Assembly (NCBI GenBank): GCA_015501075.1
Contig: JADNYJ010000239.1
Coordinates: 1-53,245 of the forward strand
Length of the DNA stretch: 53,245 bases
Direction of reading: 5' to 3'
From: Gymnopilus junonius
Lineage: Eukaryota; Basidiomycota; Agaricomycetes; Agaricales; Galerinaceae
Shown: in pieces, positions 11,655-22,011 of the stretch
Layout: each line of letters opens with the position of its first letter
How positions within the stretch are numbered: the first letter of the stretch is position 1
Notes under the pieces: generated by a model
Databases searched by the model: none
Seen by the model: only the letters and a program-made list of their open reading frames with translations
Told to the model about the DNA's origin: nothing
Translations under genes and position numbers: made by a program

Positions 11655-12242
11655 TAGTGTTTGGAAGTCCGGTTAATTAACCGGAAATTAACCGAGACCG
11701 AACCGGACTTTAACCGATGCTAACCGCAAAATATACTAACCAATTGTAACTGTAACCGCGGTCTGGTTAGCAGTTAGTCCAGATTTTAGAATGTTTGTAA
11801 CCGCTTAAAACCGGTCTTAACCGGTTAGTACCGGTCATAAAATTTTGAAATTTTGTACGATTATACCCACATATTATACCTTTCGAACGACCCAAAGAAC
11901 GTAAAGTTCGGTTGAGAATTAAGAAAGTTATAGCAATACTCGCGAAAATTGTCGAATCTGCTCTAATTATATTATTTCTCAACCGTTTGTGATGTTCTTG
12001 GGCTCGTTTTGACCGTAAAAATTGTGATTTATTTAGTTTATACTACGAGACAATTATTTATGCCAAAAAAACCGGTTATAACCGGTTGATAACTGCAAAT
12101 AACTGCACAAGACTGATCAAGACCAGTTAGTTGCAGTCCGGTCCGGTTATTTAGACATTTCTAAATTTACCTAACCAGTCTCGGTCTCGGTTAGGGTCCT
12201 TGGGCACCCAATAACCGGACCGGACCGGACTTTCAAACACTA
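11655..12242. mobile_element. hAT-like MITE 2 (588 bp)
   Basis: Ends TAGTGTTTGGAAGTCCGGT and, reverse-complemented, TAGTGTTTGAAAGTCCGGT. Flanks AGTATACT (11647-11654) and GGTATACT (12243-12250) form an 8-bp duplication with one mismatch. The interior is rich in AACCGGT/CCGGTT motifs and keeps its CpGs, unlike the DNA around it, so it probably inserted after the host copy had decayed. Removal restores the frame HFIAQYT to TVNHQKIFDYDD. Confidence 0.88.
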
Positions 12243-14106
12243 GGTATACTACTGTCAACCATCAGAAAATCTTTGACTATGATGACCAAAAGCAACAAGG
12301 GTTCCCCATTCTCAACTATGACACAGTATTTGAGACTGACCTTGCTGGCAAAATCAACAACTTGCCTGAGGGGTTTAGTGTTCACCAAGTTGTGTATCTC
12401 CTTCAAGGTGGTACCAAAGCTCAGGAGCATTTTTTTGGGATCTGGGCCAAAGCCTTCAAAAGACAGTTCAATTTTCACTTTACCACAAAATCACTTCGCA
12501 CTCTTCCAAAGGTTTCATATCAAGGCAATGATTTCATTGAAGATTCGATCCAGACCTGGTGCATCAAATCAGCCAAAGCTGAGTATGTCTCAAGGATTGT
12601 ACTGGATTCTGAGGACCCAGAGAACCAGCAATGATGGATGCCATCATTGATATATTCAAATGCACCTGAAGCGCCACTTGGAGATGCAAGCATGGTTGAA
12701 GAACTTGCCGCAGATCCTGAGGATTCATACTCTTCCTCTCTTTCTCTCCCAGATTCATTGTTTGACCTGCAGTGTATTTGTGGATTGCAAGGCGATGGAA
12801 ACATTATCTACAACAAAGATGAGGGAATTGCCATTCAGTGTGATGAATGTGAGTACTGTTCTCATATCGCATGCCAGCAGGAAGAAAGGGCAAGCGATTT
12901 GAAGAAGGACAACCCCTTCATCTGCAATTTCTGTGATTTAAATGTTCTCTTTGGGAGAACGAAGAAGGAATTACAGAAATCCTCATGGAAGTAAGTTGAA
13001 TTTTCCATCCGAAGGTGAAATATGAGACTAACATTCACACTAGAAGGGTCAACCAACCCTTGGAAAAAAGACTGAAGTACATATAAGAAAGTTCAGAATA
13101 ATAACTTACTAATAAATGCTTCAGATCAGGGTGTGGCGCTTTAGTTCAGCATGGAGAGTTCTGGTATCCTGTTCACCTCATCCAACTGAATGAGGCTCAA
13201 ATGGAGTGGAAGGTCCACTGGTGGAAGCACTGCCAGTTCACTACCCCAGGTATCGAACCTAATTCAATCATGACCGAAAAAATGGAGGACATCATTGATG
13301 CATTGTGGGGCGATGCACAGTGCGATGAAAAGTTTGCATAAGTGTTTACAGAAACCACTCTAGAAAAGTCAAATGACTTACAGATTTGATATATAGCTAG
13401 GTAAATGGACCCATGCATGCGATGTCCCAACAGTTGAAGACATGCTTTCTGACCCGACCTCTGTTCCATACACTTCAAAGATCCATGATGCTCTCAAGGA
13501 TTCAGTACCCTTACTGAAGAAATTACTCACCTCACCTTCATCTATTCCCAGCAATGACATCCCAGCAAAATGTTGGCTTGAAATCAACAAGAAAAATATC
13601 CGTAGAGGGATCATCCCCTTTTCTGGAGGCCTAAGTTATCAAGAACAAGTGGAACTCATGAACTGGTTTGACATACATGTTGGGAACCAAGAACCAAAGA
13701 TGAGGATTGAGTGGGTGGGCAATTTGCTTCCATTTGCACATACCATCACTCTCTTCATTGCCTCATGACTTCACAATGATCCAGAGGCATTATTAGAAAG
13801 CCTGGAAGCTGAGCTTGATGATCGTGATCAACCACTCATTGAACAGGCCTGGAATATACAACAGAACACACATTTGCCTGATTTTAGCAACCTCAATGTT
13901 GACGTCAAATGCCTCGATCACCTAGAAGAGCAGATGTTTGAGAGGTCAGCTTTGGCAGGTGTAGCAGGGAATAGGCAGTGGGGTCTCGATGCCAGAGATC
14001 ACCAGGATTGCTGGAATCCTTATGCAGGACTTCCAGAGGAGTGGAATCATGAAGACTGTGAAAGTGAGAATGAGGGTGAGCTTTGGGTGAGTCAGATTAA
14101 TAATTA

Positions 14107-14804
14107 ATAAGACAGCATTATCTAATACTGAAGACAACTTAGCTGGGCCCTCATTACATCTATCTAGAACAGCCTGGACCAGGTCCAACACAGCAGCCAA
14201 AGCTGAGGCTCAAAGCCAAAGGCTCAAAGACATAATTTTATGGATGTAATGCAGTGGACATATGGTAGTTATAATGACTAATTTTACTTTACAGTCATAT
14301 ACTAGTGAATGAGTATCCTTACTGAGGTTGTACTATTCGATACATCCAATAGGTAGCATGCATGCATGCACGCCAATGGATGCTAGCATGCAACTGGTGT
14401 GACATGCTAATGTGCATGCTAGCACACTTGTGCATGCGTGTGCCATGCCGATTTCTGATAGCCCTCCTGAGACCCTTGCACAGATTGTTTGCAGCTTACT
14501 GCCAATATTGTCAAATCTCCGGCATTGTTAGATCTCCAGTGCATACAATGTGTCTGTATCCACTGGCAGTTCCTGTTTACCTTTACCTTCTAGGTTGCTC
14601 TTTATTTCAATGATGGATGATACAATGTCCAATGGGCTCAAGACTAGCATGTGGTCTACAAGATGACAAAGTTCTGTTCTTTCATTCAGAAAGGGCAGAA
14701 TATATCAGCACGATCCACTTGGGCAAGGAGATGGAACACTGTTACATTTGAAGTTACAAACAAACAATCACTCAATTTGGGTCTATTTCTGCTGTAGGTG
14801 CCAA
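14107..14804. other. interval between the PHD gene and the palindrome
   Basis: No gene I can support. It contains a third GCATGC/GCACGC-type patch (14360-14450) and otherwise A/T-leaning, CpG-poor sequence. Confidence 0.4.
14360..14450. repeat. GCATGC-rich repeat patch
   Basis: GCATGCATGCATGCACGCC followed by further TGCTAGCATGC, TGCTAATGTGCATGC and TGCATGCGTGTGCC variants. Same theme as the patches at 3788 and 9500. Confidence 0.7.
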
Positions 14805-16416
14805 CACCCAATTTCCCAAGCAAGGAATAAGTCCAATGGCTATCGCCTTTTGATTCTGGCACAATTCCCACTGCACATTCAAGTTCTGCCATTTCACCTC
14901 TCAGAATCAGATTATCATTGTCTGTTTGCCTTCCCATACAACTCATGCACTTCAGCCCTGTGATGTGGGCATCTTCAGTCCATTGTCAAACCATTGTAAA
15001 TCTCTTGTGGTTCACCTCATCCACAATGGCATTGCTGTCACAAAATACAACTTCCTCAGGCACTACCATACTGCATGTCAAAAGGCCTTCAAGGTGACTA
15101 CAATTATTTCAGCATTTGCGAAGTCAGGAATCTGGCCATTGAACCCTCTTGCCATCCCTAATGAGGCTTACAAACCTGCAGTGAATATGACAACTCAAGC
15201 AGCAATGCCAGTATCATCTGATCTCACCCCACTTTTACAACCCATTGATGCTGAGGCAGTTGACGGCTCTACACAATCTGATGCTATTACTACATCAAGC
15301 ACTACTGATACTGGACCAATCTCTGTGTCATCCTCAGGCTCCACTAATACTACCATGTCAACCCAATCTGACATTTCTTCCCTATCCACCACAATGCAGC
15401 GCTATAAATTAGCTGACCTCCCTGCACCCCTCCCACCTAATGCTGGCTGAGTAGACCTCCAAAAGGAAAGCAAACAGCTGCAGGCCCTTCTTGATGAGGT
15501 TAGGGCCCAACTGGAAAGGAATCACACTATCAAAGTGCTAATGAGAGAAGAGAATGGGTGGCTATGGAGGATTTTGTATGAGAAGGAAACCCACAAGAAG
15601 AAAACCTATTCATCCTCTGACCCTCATCATATGATGTCTGACGAAAATTTGCAGGAATTGGCACTTGCTGAATTGAGAGGGATGTGGAAAGGGGTTCTGA
15701 AGGATCTGGCCTTCAAAGGAGCCTTGAAACAGCATTGGAAATTGATTGAGGATGCAGAGAAGGAGGCAGCAGATGAACTGAGAAGGGCTGAGAAAGCAGC
15801 AGCACAGGAATTAAAGAAGATGGAATGAGAGGCAATGCAAAAGATAAAAAAGGCAGAGCAGGAGAAGAAGAAGTGAAAGTGAGAGGAGGAAAGGCAATGG
15901 AAGGCTGGTGAGAAGGTGGCTGAACTGGAAGAGAAGTGAAAGGCAAGGGAGGAGAAAACAAGACAGAAGGTGGCAGAAAAAGCAGAGAAAGAAAATGCCA
16001 GAGGGTGAGGTAGAGGTCGAGGGTGGGGCAGAGGCAGAGGCAGGGGTTGTGGTAGAGGCAGGGCTGTTACATCAGAAACCCAAAATGAAGAGGTGAGTAA
16101 AGAACTAGAGGAGGAGGACCTGGGAATACCAACAGAATTTGATGAGGAGTGGAACACTATGTGCCATGTTACTTTTGGCATACCAGAATGGCCTCGCCCT
16201 AGACCACTCTACAGGCAAGCACAACCACAGACCACTATTACTCCTCTTCCAACTCTCGCCACCACCTCAAATCCTCCCACCATTTTGCAGTCATTGCAAG
16301 TTGGGAATTTGGCCAAGACAGACAACACAGGAAGTGCAGTTGCCTGAAGAAATCCTAGATGTAATATATGTAAAGATTAGCTTTGTAATACATTTTATAT
16401 AAGTTTGAAAGACATA
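14805..16416 (+). pseudogene. left palindrome arm: truncated inverted copy of the pogo-type transposase
   Basis: Mirror image of 16601-18212. It begins abruptly inside the DDE domain (PISQARNKSNGYRLLIL) and lacks everything upstream. Visible coding includes CDVGIFSPLSNHCKSLVV and AFAKSGIWPLNPLAIPNEAY, a Ser/Thr-rich linker, a Lys/Glu coiled-coil stretch (AEKEAADELRRAEKAAAQEL), a Gly/Arg run near 16005-16060 and a C-terminus ending NTGSAVA. The second catalytic Asp is lost through a small deletion at about 14859 (RLLIL followed directly by the HNSHCT frame). The frame after NAG (15448-15450) is broken repeatedly by TGA. Confidence 0.85.
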
Positions 16417-18212
16417 GGTGAGAACCCAAAATAGACTGTTCACATGGCAGCCAGCCAGGTGTGGGAGTCACTGTGCCAAGGCCCGGCCATGACATTTGCT
16501 GATAGCTGAGATAAGAATTGGCTCTTTTATCTTCAACTCTCATTATCCTTGCTCACTCTTGCTCATCATCCAGAGGCATTGTGAGTGCATTGCACCCTCA
16601 TATGTCTTTCAAACTTATATAAAATGTATTACAAAGCTAATCTTTACATATATTACATCTAGGATTTCTTCAGGCAACTGCACTTCCTGTGTTGTCTGTC
16701 TTGGCCAAATTCCCAACTTGCAATGACTGCAAAATGGTGGGAGGATTTGAGGTGGTGGCGAGAGTTGGAAGAGGAGTAATAGTGGTCTGTGGTTGTGCTT
16801 GCCTGTAGAGTGGTCTAGGGCGAGGCCATTCTGGTATGCCAAAAGTAACATGGCACATAGTGTTCCACTCCTCATCAAATTCTGTTGGTATTCCCAGGTC
16901 CTCCTCCTCTAGTTCTTTACTCACCTCTTCATTTTGGGTTTCTGATGTAACAGCCCTGCCTCTACCACAACCCCTGCCTCTGCCTCTGCCCCACCCTCGA
17001 CCTCTACCTCACCCTCTGGCATTTTCTTTCTCTGCTTTTTCTGCCACCTTCTGTCTTGTTTTCTCCTCCCTTGCCTTTCACTTCTCTTCCAGTTCAGCCA
17101 CCTTCTCACCAGCCTTCCATTGCCTTTCCTCCTCTCACTTTCACTTCTTCTTCTCCTGCTCTGCCTTTTTTATCTTTTGCATTGCCTCTCATTCCATCTT
17201 CTTTAATTCCTGTGCTGCTGCTTTCTCAGCCCTTCTCAGTTCATCTGCTGCCTCCTTCTCTGCATCCTCAATCAATTTCCAATGCTGTTTCAAGGCTCCT
17301 TTGAAGGCCAGATCCTTCAGAACCCCTTTCCACATCCCTCTCAATTCAGCAAGTGCCAATTCCTGCAAATTTTCGTCAGACATCATATGATGAGGGTCAG
17401 AGGATGAATAGGTTTTCTTCTTGTGGGTTTCCTTCTCATACAAAATCCTCCATAGCCACCCATTCTCTTCTCTCATTAGCACTTTGATAGTGTGATTCCT
17501 TTCCAGTTGGGCCCTAACCTCATCAAGAAGGGCCTGCAGCTGTTTGCTTTCCTTTTGGAGGTCTACTCAGCCAGCATTAGGTGGGAGGGGTGCAGGGAGG
17601 TCAGCTAATTTATAGCGCTGCATTGTGGTGGATAGGGAAGAAATGTCAGATTGGGTTGACATGGTAGTATTAGTGGAGCCTGAGGATGACACAGAGATTG
17701 GTCCAGTATCAGTAGTGCTTGATGTAGTAATAGCATCAGATTGTGTAGAGCCGTCAACTGCCTCAGCATCAATGGGTTGTAAAAGTGGGGTGAGATCAGA
17801 TGATACTGGCATTGCTGCTTGAGTTGTCATATTCACTGCAGGTTTGTAAGCCTCATCAGGGATGGCAAGAGGGTTCAATGGCCAGATTCCTGACTTTGCA
17901 AATGCTGAAATAATTGTAGTCACCTTGAAGGCCTTTTGACATGCAGTATGGTAGTGCCTGAGGAAGTTGTATTTTGTGACAGCAATGCCATTGTGGATGA
18001 GGTAAACCACAAGAGATTTACAATGGTTTGACAATGGACTGAAGATGCCCACATCACAGGGCTGAAGTGCATGAGTTGTATGGGAAGGCAAACAGACAAT
18101 GATAATCTGATTCTGAGAGGTGAAATGGCAGAACTTGAATGTGCAGTGGGAATTGTGCCAGAATCAAAAGGCGATAGCCATTGGACTTATTCCTTGCTTG
18201 GGAAATTGGGTG
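14805..18212. repeat. large palindrome: 1,612-bp inverted repeat arms with 184-bp spacer
   Basis: Arms 14805-16416 and 16601-18212 mirror each other around 16508.5. Every coordinate pair I checked sums to 33017. I see two differences: 15013/18004 (C versus T on the transposase-sense strand, His versus Tyr) and 15160/17857 (A versus G, Asn versus Asp). Sequence just outside both arm ends differs, and the 184-bp spacer (16417-16600) is not self-complementary, so this is not a simple mirror of one read. Confidence 0.95.
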
Positions 18213-19233
18213 GAAATCCTTTTCAATCCACAAACTTCCAAGCTCTTGATCAGTCCAACCATTTTCAGAGATAGAAATGCTGTATTGGAAAAAATGTGCA
18301 TATTGTACACTCATTTAAAAATTTACAATTACCTGGTGTCACATGGATTATCCTTCCCCCACTCTAGAACACACTGCTTTCCTTGGAATATAACTGATGG
18401 TGGCAATGCTGAGCCATCAGCACAGACTGTTTCAATAATTGTGACCATCTCATGGTTGCCATTTTCAACTTGCTGTACATTCTTCTGATTCCTGTCAACA
18501 ATAGCTGATACACTCTTTCCTACCCCCAACTGAATTCCCTTCTCATCAGCATTGTAGATGTTTTCAGGTGGGATTTGGTACTCCTAGATAAGATAAGATC
18601 ACAGTCAATCAATGATGTCATTCAGGGTCATGCTTGCTGACTCAACATACATCAATTAAATCCTTCATCATCTCGAAAGCGACAACTGCACGATTGAGAG
18701 ACTGAGCACAGCATTCTTCAAGGGCTGAAGTCTTCTTTATCTTCAACTCTGGGTGCTGTTCCATGAATTTATGGGGCCAATTTGCACCAACTTTGGCACC
18801 TGCAATCAACTATGCAACATAAATAAGTATGATTAGCCCAGGTGTTTGATCAAAGATAAATTTTCCTTACAGAAGCATGCTCACCAAGCATATCGAGAGT
18901 GATGGGAAGACTGCGATGTTCCAAAGTTTTTGCCCAGTCAGCCAGGACATCCTCCTTGGCATCAGAGAGTTTGTGCTCATGAGCATGAGCATCCTTCCGA
19001 GACTGTCCACCATTGAGACAATCTTGCAAAGTGGTCCACTTGACATTGTAAAGGGTGCAGATTTTATGGATAGAAAGGGGTTTGTCATTGTCATCAAGAT
19101 GGGACTCCTGTATGGCTGTCATGGCAAGCCTGAGATGTGCATCATTGTCCAAAGCAGCAAGATCAATAGGAGAGTCTGGGTGAGAGCTAGGGTTTTCAGA
19201 TGTATCTATCATATAGTCAACATGGCCCTTCAT
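16670..19233 (-). pseudogene. pogo/Tc1-type DDE transposase (DDE_1 superfamily), long copy, inactive
   Basis: Minus strand from ATG at 19233 (MKGHVDYMIDTSENPS). It has an HTH of the psq/CENP-B type (AMTAIQESHLDD, SIHKICTLYNVKWTTLQDCL, RKDAHAHEHKLSDAKEDVL); a middle part (WPHKFMEQHPELKIKKTSAL, PPENIYNADEKGIQLGVGK with the first catalytic Asp); ENGNHEMVTIIETVCADGSA and FQGKQCVLEWGKDNPC; then SENGWTDQELGSLWIEKDF. The next conserved block should read LLILDGHNSHC, but here LLIL runs straight into HNSHC in another frame: five bases including the Asp codon are gone (about 18158). The third-acid block (HALQPCDVGIFSPL) remains. The C-terminus has a coiled coil and Gly/Arg run with several in-frame TGAs. 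Introns of about 50-65 nt separate the exons. It acts in DNA cut-and-paste; this copy cannot be active. Confidence 0.8.
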
Positions 19234-20269
19234 TTATACTGGCATTGGCCTTGAAATTCAGTACAAAGAGAACTCAGAGATTCCATGGCAAATTTGCTGG
19301 ATTCATGCATCATCAGCCACCTCACCAGTGAGCATTGCTTCACATTTTCAGCTCAGATTTTTTTATTACACATGAATGGATGTCAAATAATAGATTTCCA
19401 CATGTTATAGTGCCACCGGTTTTGCCGATCTCAACCTCTTCTTTTGATTGTGCAACAGTACTATTTATGTACCTCTGGGTTTGCCTAGCTTTGACAGCTC
19501 AAAAAAAATCGCAAAAAATTGCCGGTCATCTAATTTCGGCATAGCAATCTTTATATTTCACAATGCAAGTGATGGGAATTCTGCATTGCCTTGCTGTCAG
19601 ACAGGGTATGATGTTCTTCTCAGCTATACTTCCTTGTGTTCTGAACCACACAGTGGAAAAATCAAGCCATTTTCTTCCATAGAAAGCATGTACAGGTAGC
19701 AAACTGTATTACCAACTCAAAGAAGACACCCATGCTGCCTTGGAACAAGTGCTTGCACACTCGAGTCACAGCTGGACACGCGCTGATAAGGCGAGGAAGA
19801 TGAGGCAGGCGTGAGATTGCTTAGAAATCATGGCATCCGCGGCATGCACATGCCCTTCCCAAGGCATTTCTCCTATGTCAAGCTATAATTCGAGCTTCTA
19901 TGTTGGTACATATGTTGGAGGGGTTGACTACTTGCCCTTCGAGCAAAAAAATTGGTATCAATTGCTATAGATCTCGCAGAACAGTGACAATGGTCGGTTA
20001 CCCGGGTCGGACGGCTTCCGGGTCACGTGCAGTATGGTAAAGTAAGTAATCCAATTTCTTACATATTGGAAGACGACGTCAGGTAACTCAGGTTCTAATG
20101 CCTACTTTTAAGTTGCAGTTAAATAAATACACTTCAAGAAGAAACTAACCTCCTTCGGTCCAATCTCGAAGGTGCCGAGTTACTTTCCTTTCGACTGAAC
20201 AGGCGAAAGAACCCTATAACAAAAAACTGAGTGCAGGATTTACTATTTACAATGTGGACCTATCGACAT
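19234..20269. other. edge of the transposon nest, no gene
   Basis: Nothing I can assign. CpG frequency rises again from about 19750, which marks the edge of the depleted zone. I found no convincing terminal inverted repeat for the pogo copy. Confidence 0.4.
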
Positions 20270-22011
20270 TTAATTAGCTGGATTAGAACGTTGCATAGTC
20301 ATTCCACTGCGCAAAGGCTCTATTGTTCTGAAATACTCGCTTATGGAAAGGTCCATGTTGTTCTAACAATCAATGAATTTTAAGGCGTTATTTCAATAAG
20401 ACTCTAAAACGAGACACAGAAACTTACAGAACTCGGAGTGGTATCCTCCTCGGACAGTCGATCCATTGTCTCTCTTGTGAATATTACAAGCTGAAAGTTT
20501 CGAATGTTGATCAGATCGTTCATTTCTATGGGTCTGTCTGTCGTAAAGGCGTTGTCGGTGTTCTTGAAAATGGCATTGTCTTCACCGACGCTCCTGCGCC
20601 AATTATACGGATAGAAGTTTTCCGCTGTACATATCCGGAAGTTGATTTCACAATAAGGACTAGAAACGAATTAGATAGTTAGATAGTATGTCGAACTACT
20701 AGGTCCCATAAACCAGCTCACCAATTGACAGACAAGTTGTCGCCAACGTTGAGTATACATGAGCAACATTTTGGGCATTTAAACTGGCCTGAAGGACCCA
20801 AGCAGCCTTGCAATACGAAAGTCATACATACTGTAATTCCTGCTTGCATAGAGCCCCATGAATTCTCGAGATCTCTAGGACTGTATTCAAGTTGGCTCTC
20901 ATTTTCGAAATGGAGATCAATCAAGCCGCGTTCTATAAAATATTGCAATAACTTTATCCGCTTCGCTTCGCCATTGAAAAGGGATAACAACGCTTTGTCG
21001 AATTGCTAAAAAGAAGGTCATATTACATCTTGTTACAACAAGAAATGAAATACCTCGTATGACTGGCATAAATCAAAAGGAATTCCGTATTCCTTTCCAG
21101 TCGGGTCTATTATTTTTACGACTCCTTCAGGGAATGGCGCTAATGAATCTGCGAACTCCTGAAGGGCTTTTTTCATGTTATGCACTGTATTTCCAATGTG
21201 CATAATACCAACCACCTTACAAAGTCGGAGAGATCGGAAGACAATTTCGTGCAGAAAGGTCACATAGTGTACTTACTGAATGCCGAAGTAAATAATGATC
21301 GATATCGGCCGAACATTGAGCAAGATCCAGAGCGACTTGGGTATTCCGGAATATCTTAAGCGGCTGCATTTTCTTCAAAATTTCGAGTGTGCCTTCCAAG
21401 CTCCTGAATGGATTGAAAGATGAGTGTTTTGAGGAAGACTGACAGGCTGACACTCTTACTTTGAGAGTTCAGCTCTTGCTTGATCGAATGGCGCCGAGGA
21501 GGGTGGGGCCACGCTCAAATAATGGTTTAGATTGACAAGTTTCGCCGTTAAGTTCTGAATTTCGCGCTTATTGCGATCTCTTTGCTTTTGAATATGATCA
21601 ATAAAGTGAAGAGAACCGATCGCTGGATACGCACGTCCAGGGTATTGAGGATGACCAGTAGACCGCCTACAGCTGCAGTCAATGCGGATCCAGCCATGGG
21701 AATACCGCCAACGATAGGTTGCAGGATGTTCAGGGTAAGTGTAGCACCATCTCGAATCCTAGTGGATACAGTCGTATTGTCGCTTTGCGTAGTCTGTTCT
21801 TCGAACTCGGTATCGTTATGGACCACTGTCGTTGTTGACTGGGAGAGTTCGCCAGAGGGAAGGTTGGATGGACCAGGTAAATCTTGATTCACTACCTAGA
21901 TATGAGTCAAATTTACCATTTGGGAGGTGAAGACGTACCAATCTGCCCACTCTCCGCCTTCCTACGACGCAAAAAGGTAATTGGCTCCAGCGCCTTGATA
22001 GAAAACTTCAT
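20270..22011 (-). CDS. ULD (ubiquitin-like domain) protein of the Agaricomycete type, apparently intact
   Basis: ATG at 22011 (MKFSIKALEPITFLRRRKAE). About eight exons splice in frame: a polar N-terminus (LPGPSNLPSGELSQSTTTVV), a helical stretch with small residues (LNILQPIVGGIPMAGSALTA, AVGGLLVILNTLD), a helical region (QRDRNKREIQNLTAKLVNLN, LEILKKMQPLKIFRNTQVAL), then the ULD-like part: PFPEGVVKIIDPTGKEYGIP, FDLCQSYEQFDKALLSLFNG, LLQYFIERGLIDLHFENESQ, WGSMQAGITVCMTFVLQG, followed by a zinc ribbon (KCPKC ... NCPYC) and a C-terminus ending QRSNPAN-TAA at 20270-20272. Family recognition rests on the VVKIIDPTGKEYGIP block and the closing two CPxC knuckles. Cellular role not established. It stands alone, outside the CpG-poor nest. 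Confidence 0.72.

Larger units (their letters stand above)
10175..14106 (+). pseudogene. large PHD-finger protein with a possible ubiquitin-protease-like front part, interrupted by two MITEs
   Basis: A plus-strand reading frame runs through the region once two inserted elements are ignored. Pieces in order: a block with SAPVFLSQNYIPIYDSSGE and CTLWTPLQSLLGQVIGY (10175-10492); VEMAEG-like and GSIPPWSFPE up to 10962; then, past MITE 1, TLLPLTKKLANDICLVYDL and ASQSGSHFIAQYT; past MITE 2, TVNHQKIFDYDDQKQQGFPI, GFSVHQVVYLLQGGTKAQEH and DSIQTWCIKSAKAEY. A PHD finger follows at about 12770-12945 (CICG, IQCDECEYCSHIACQ, FICNFC: a C4HC3 pattern). Next come a reader-like strand-rich segment (HGEFWYPVHLIQLN, WKVHWWKHCQF, 13125-13340) and a C-terminal part (MLSDPTSVPYTSKIHDALK to 14106). 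In-frame TGAs lie at 12632-12634 and 13766-13768. The SGSHFIAQY...YDD stretch resembles the His box of C19 ubiquitin proteases, but this is only a resemblance. Probably part of the transposon nest or an element-carried gene; dead. Confidence 0.55.

Noticed and set aside
15627..17390. Two 184-codon ORFs at 15627-16181 (minus) and 16836-17390 (plus), rich in Ser/Pro/Leu
   Set aside because: They are antisense shadows of the Lys/Glu and Gly/Arg coding part of the transposase, duplicated by the palindrome. No start context or family signal.
14805..18212. Treating the palindrome purely as an assembly artefact
   Set aside because: Two base differences between the arms, a non-palindromic 184-bp spacer and different flanks argue for real DNA, though long reads are needed.
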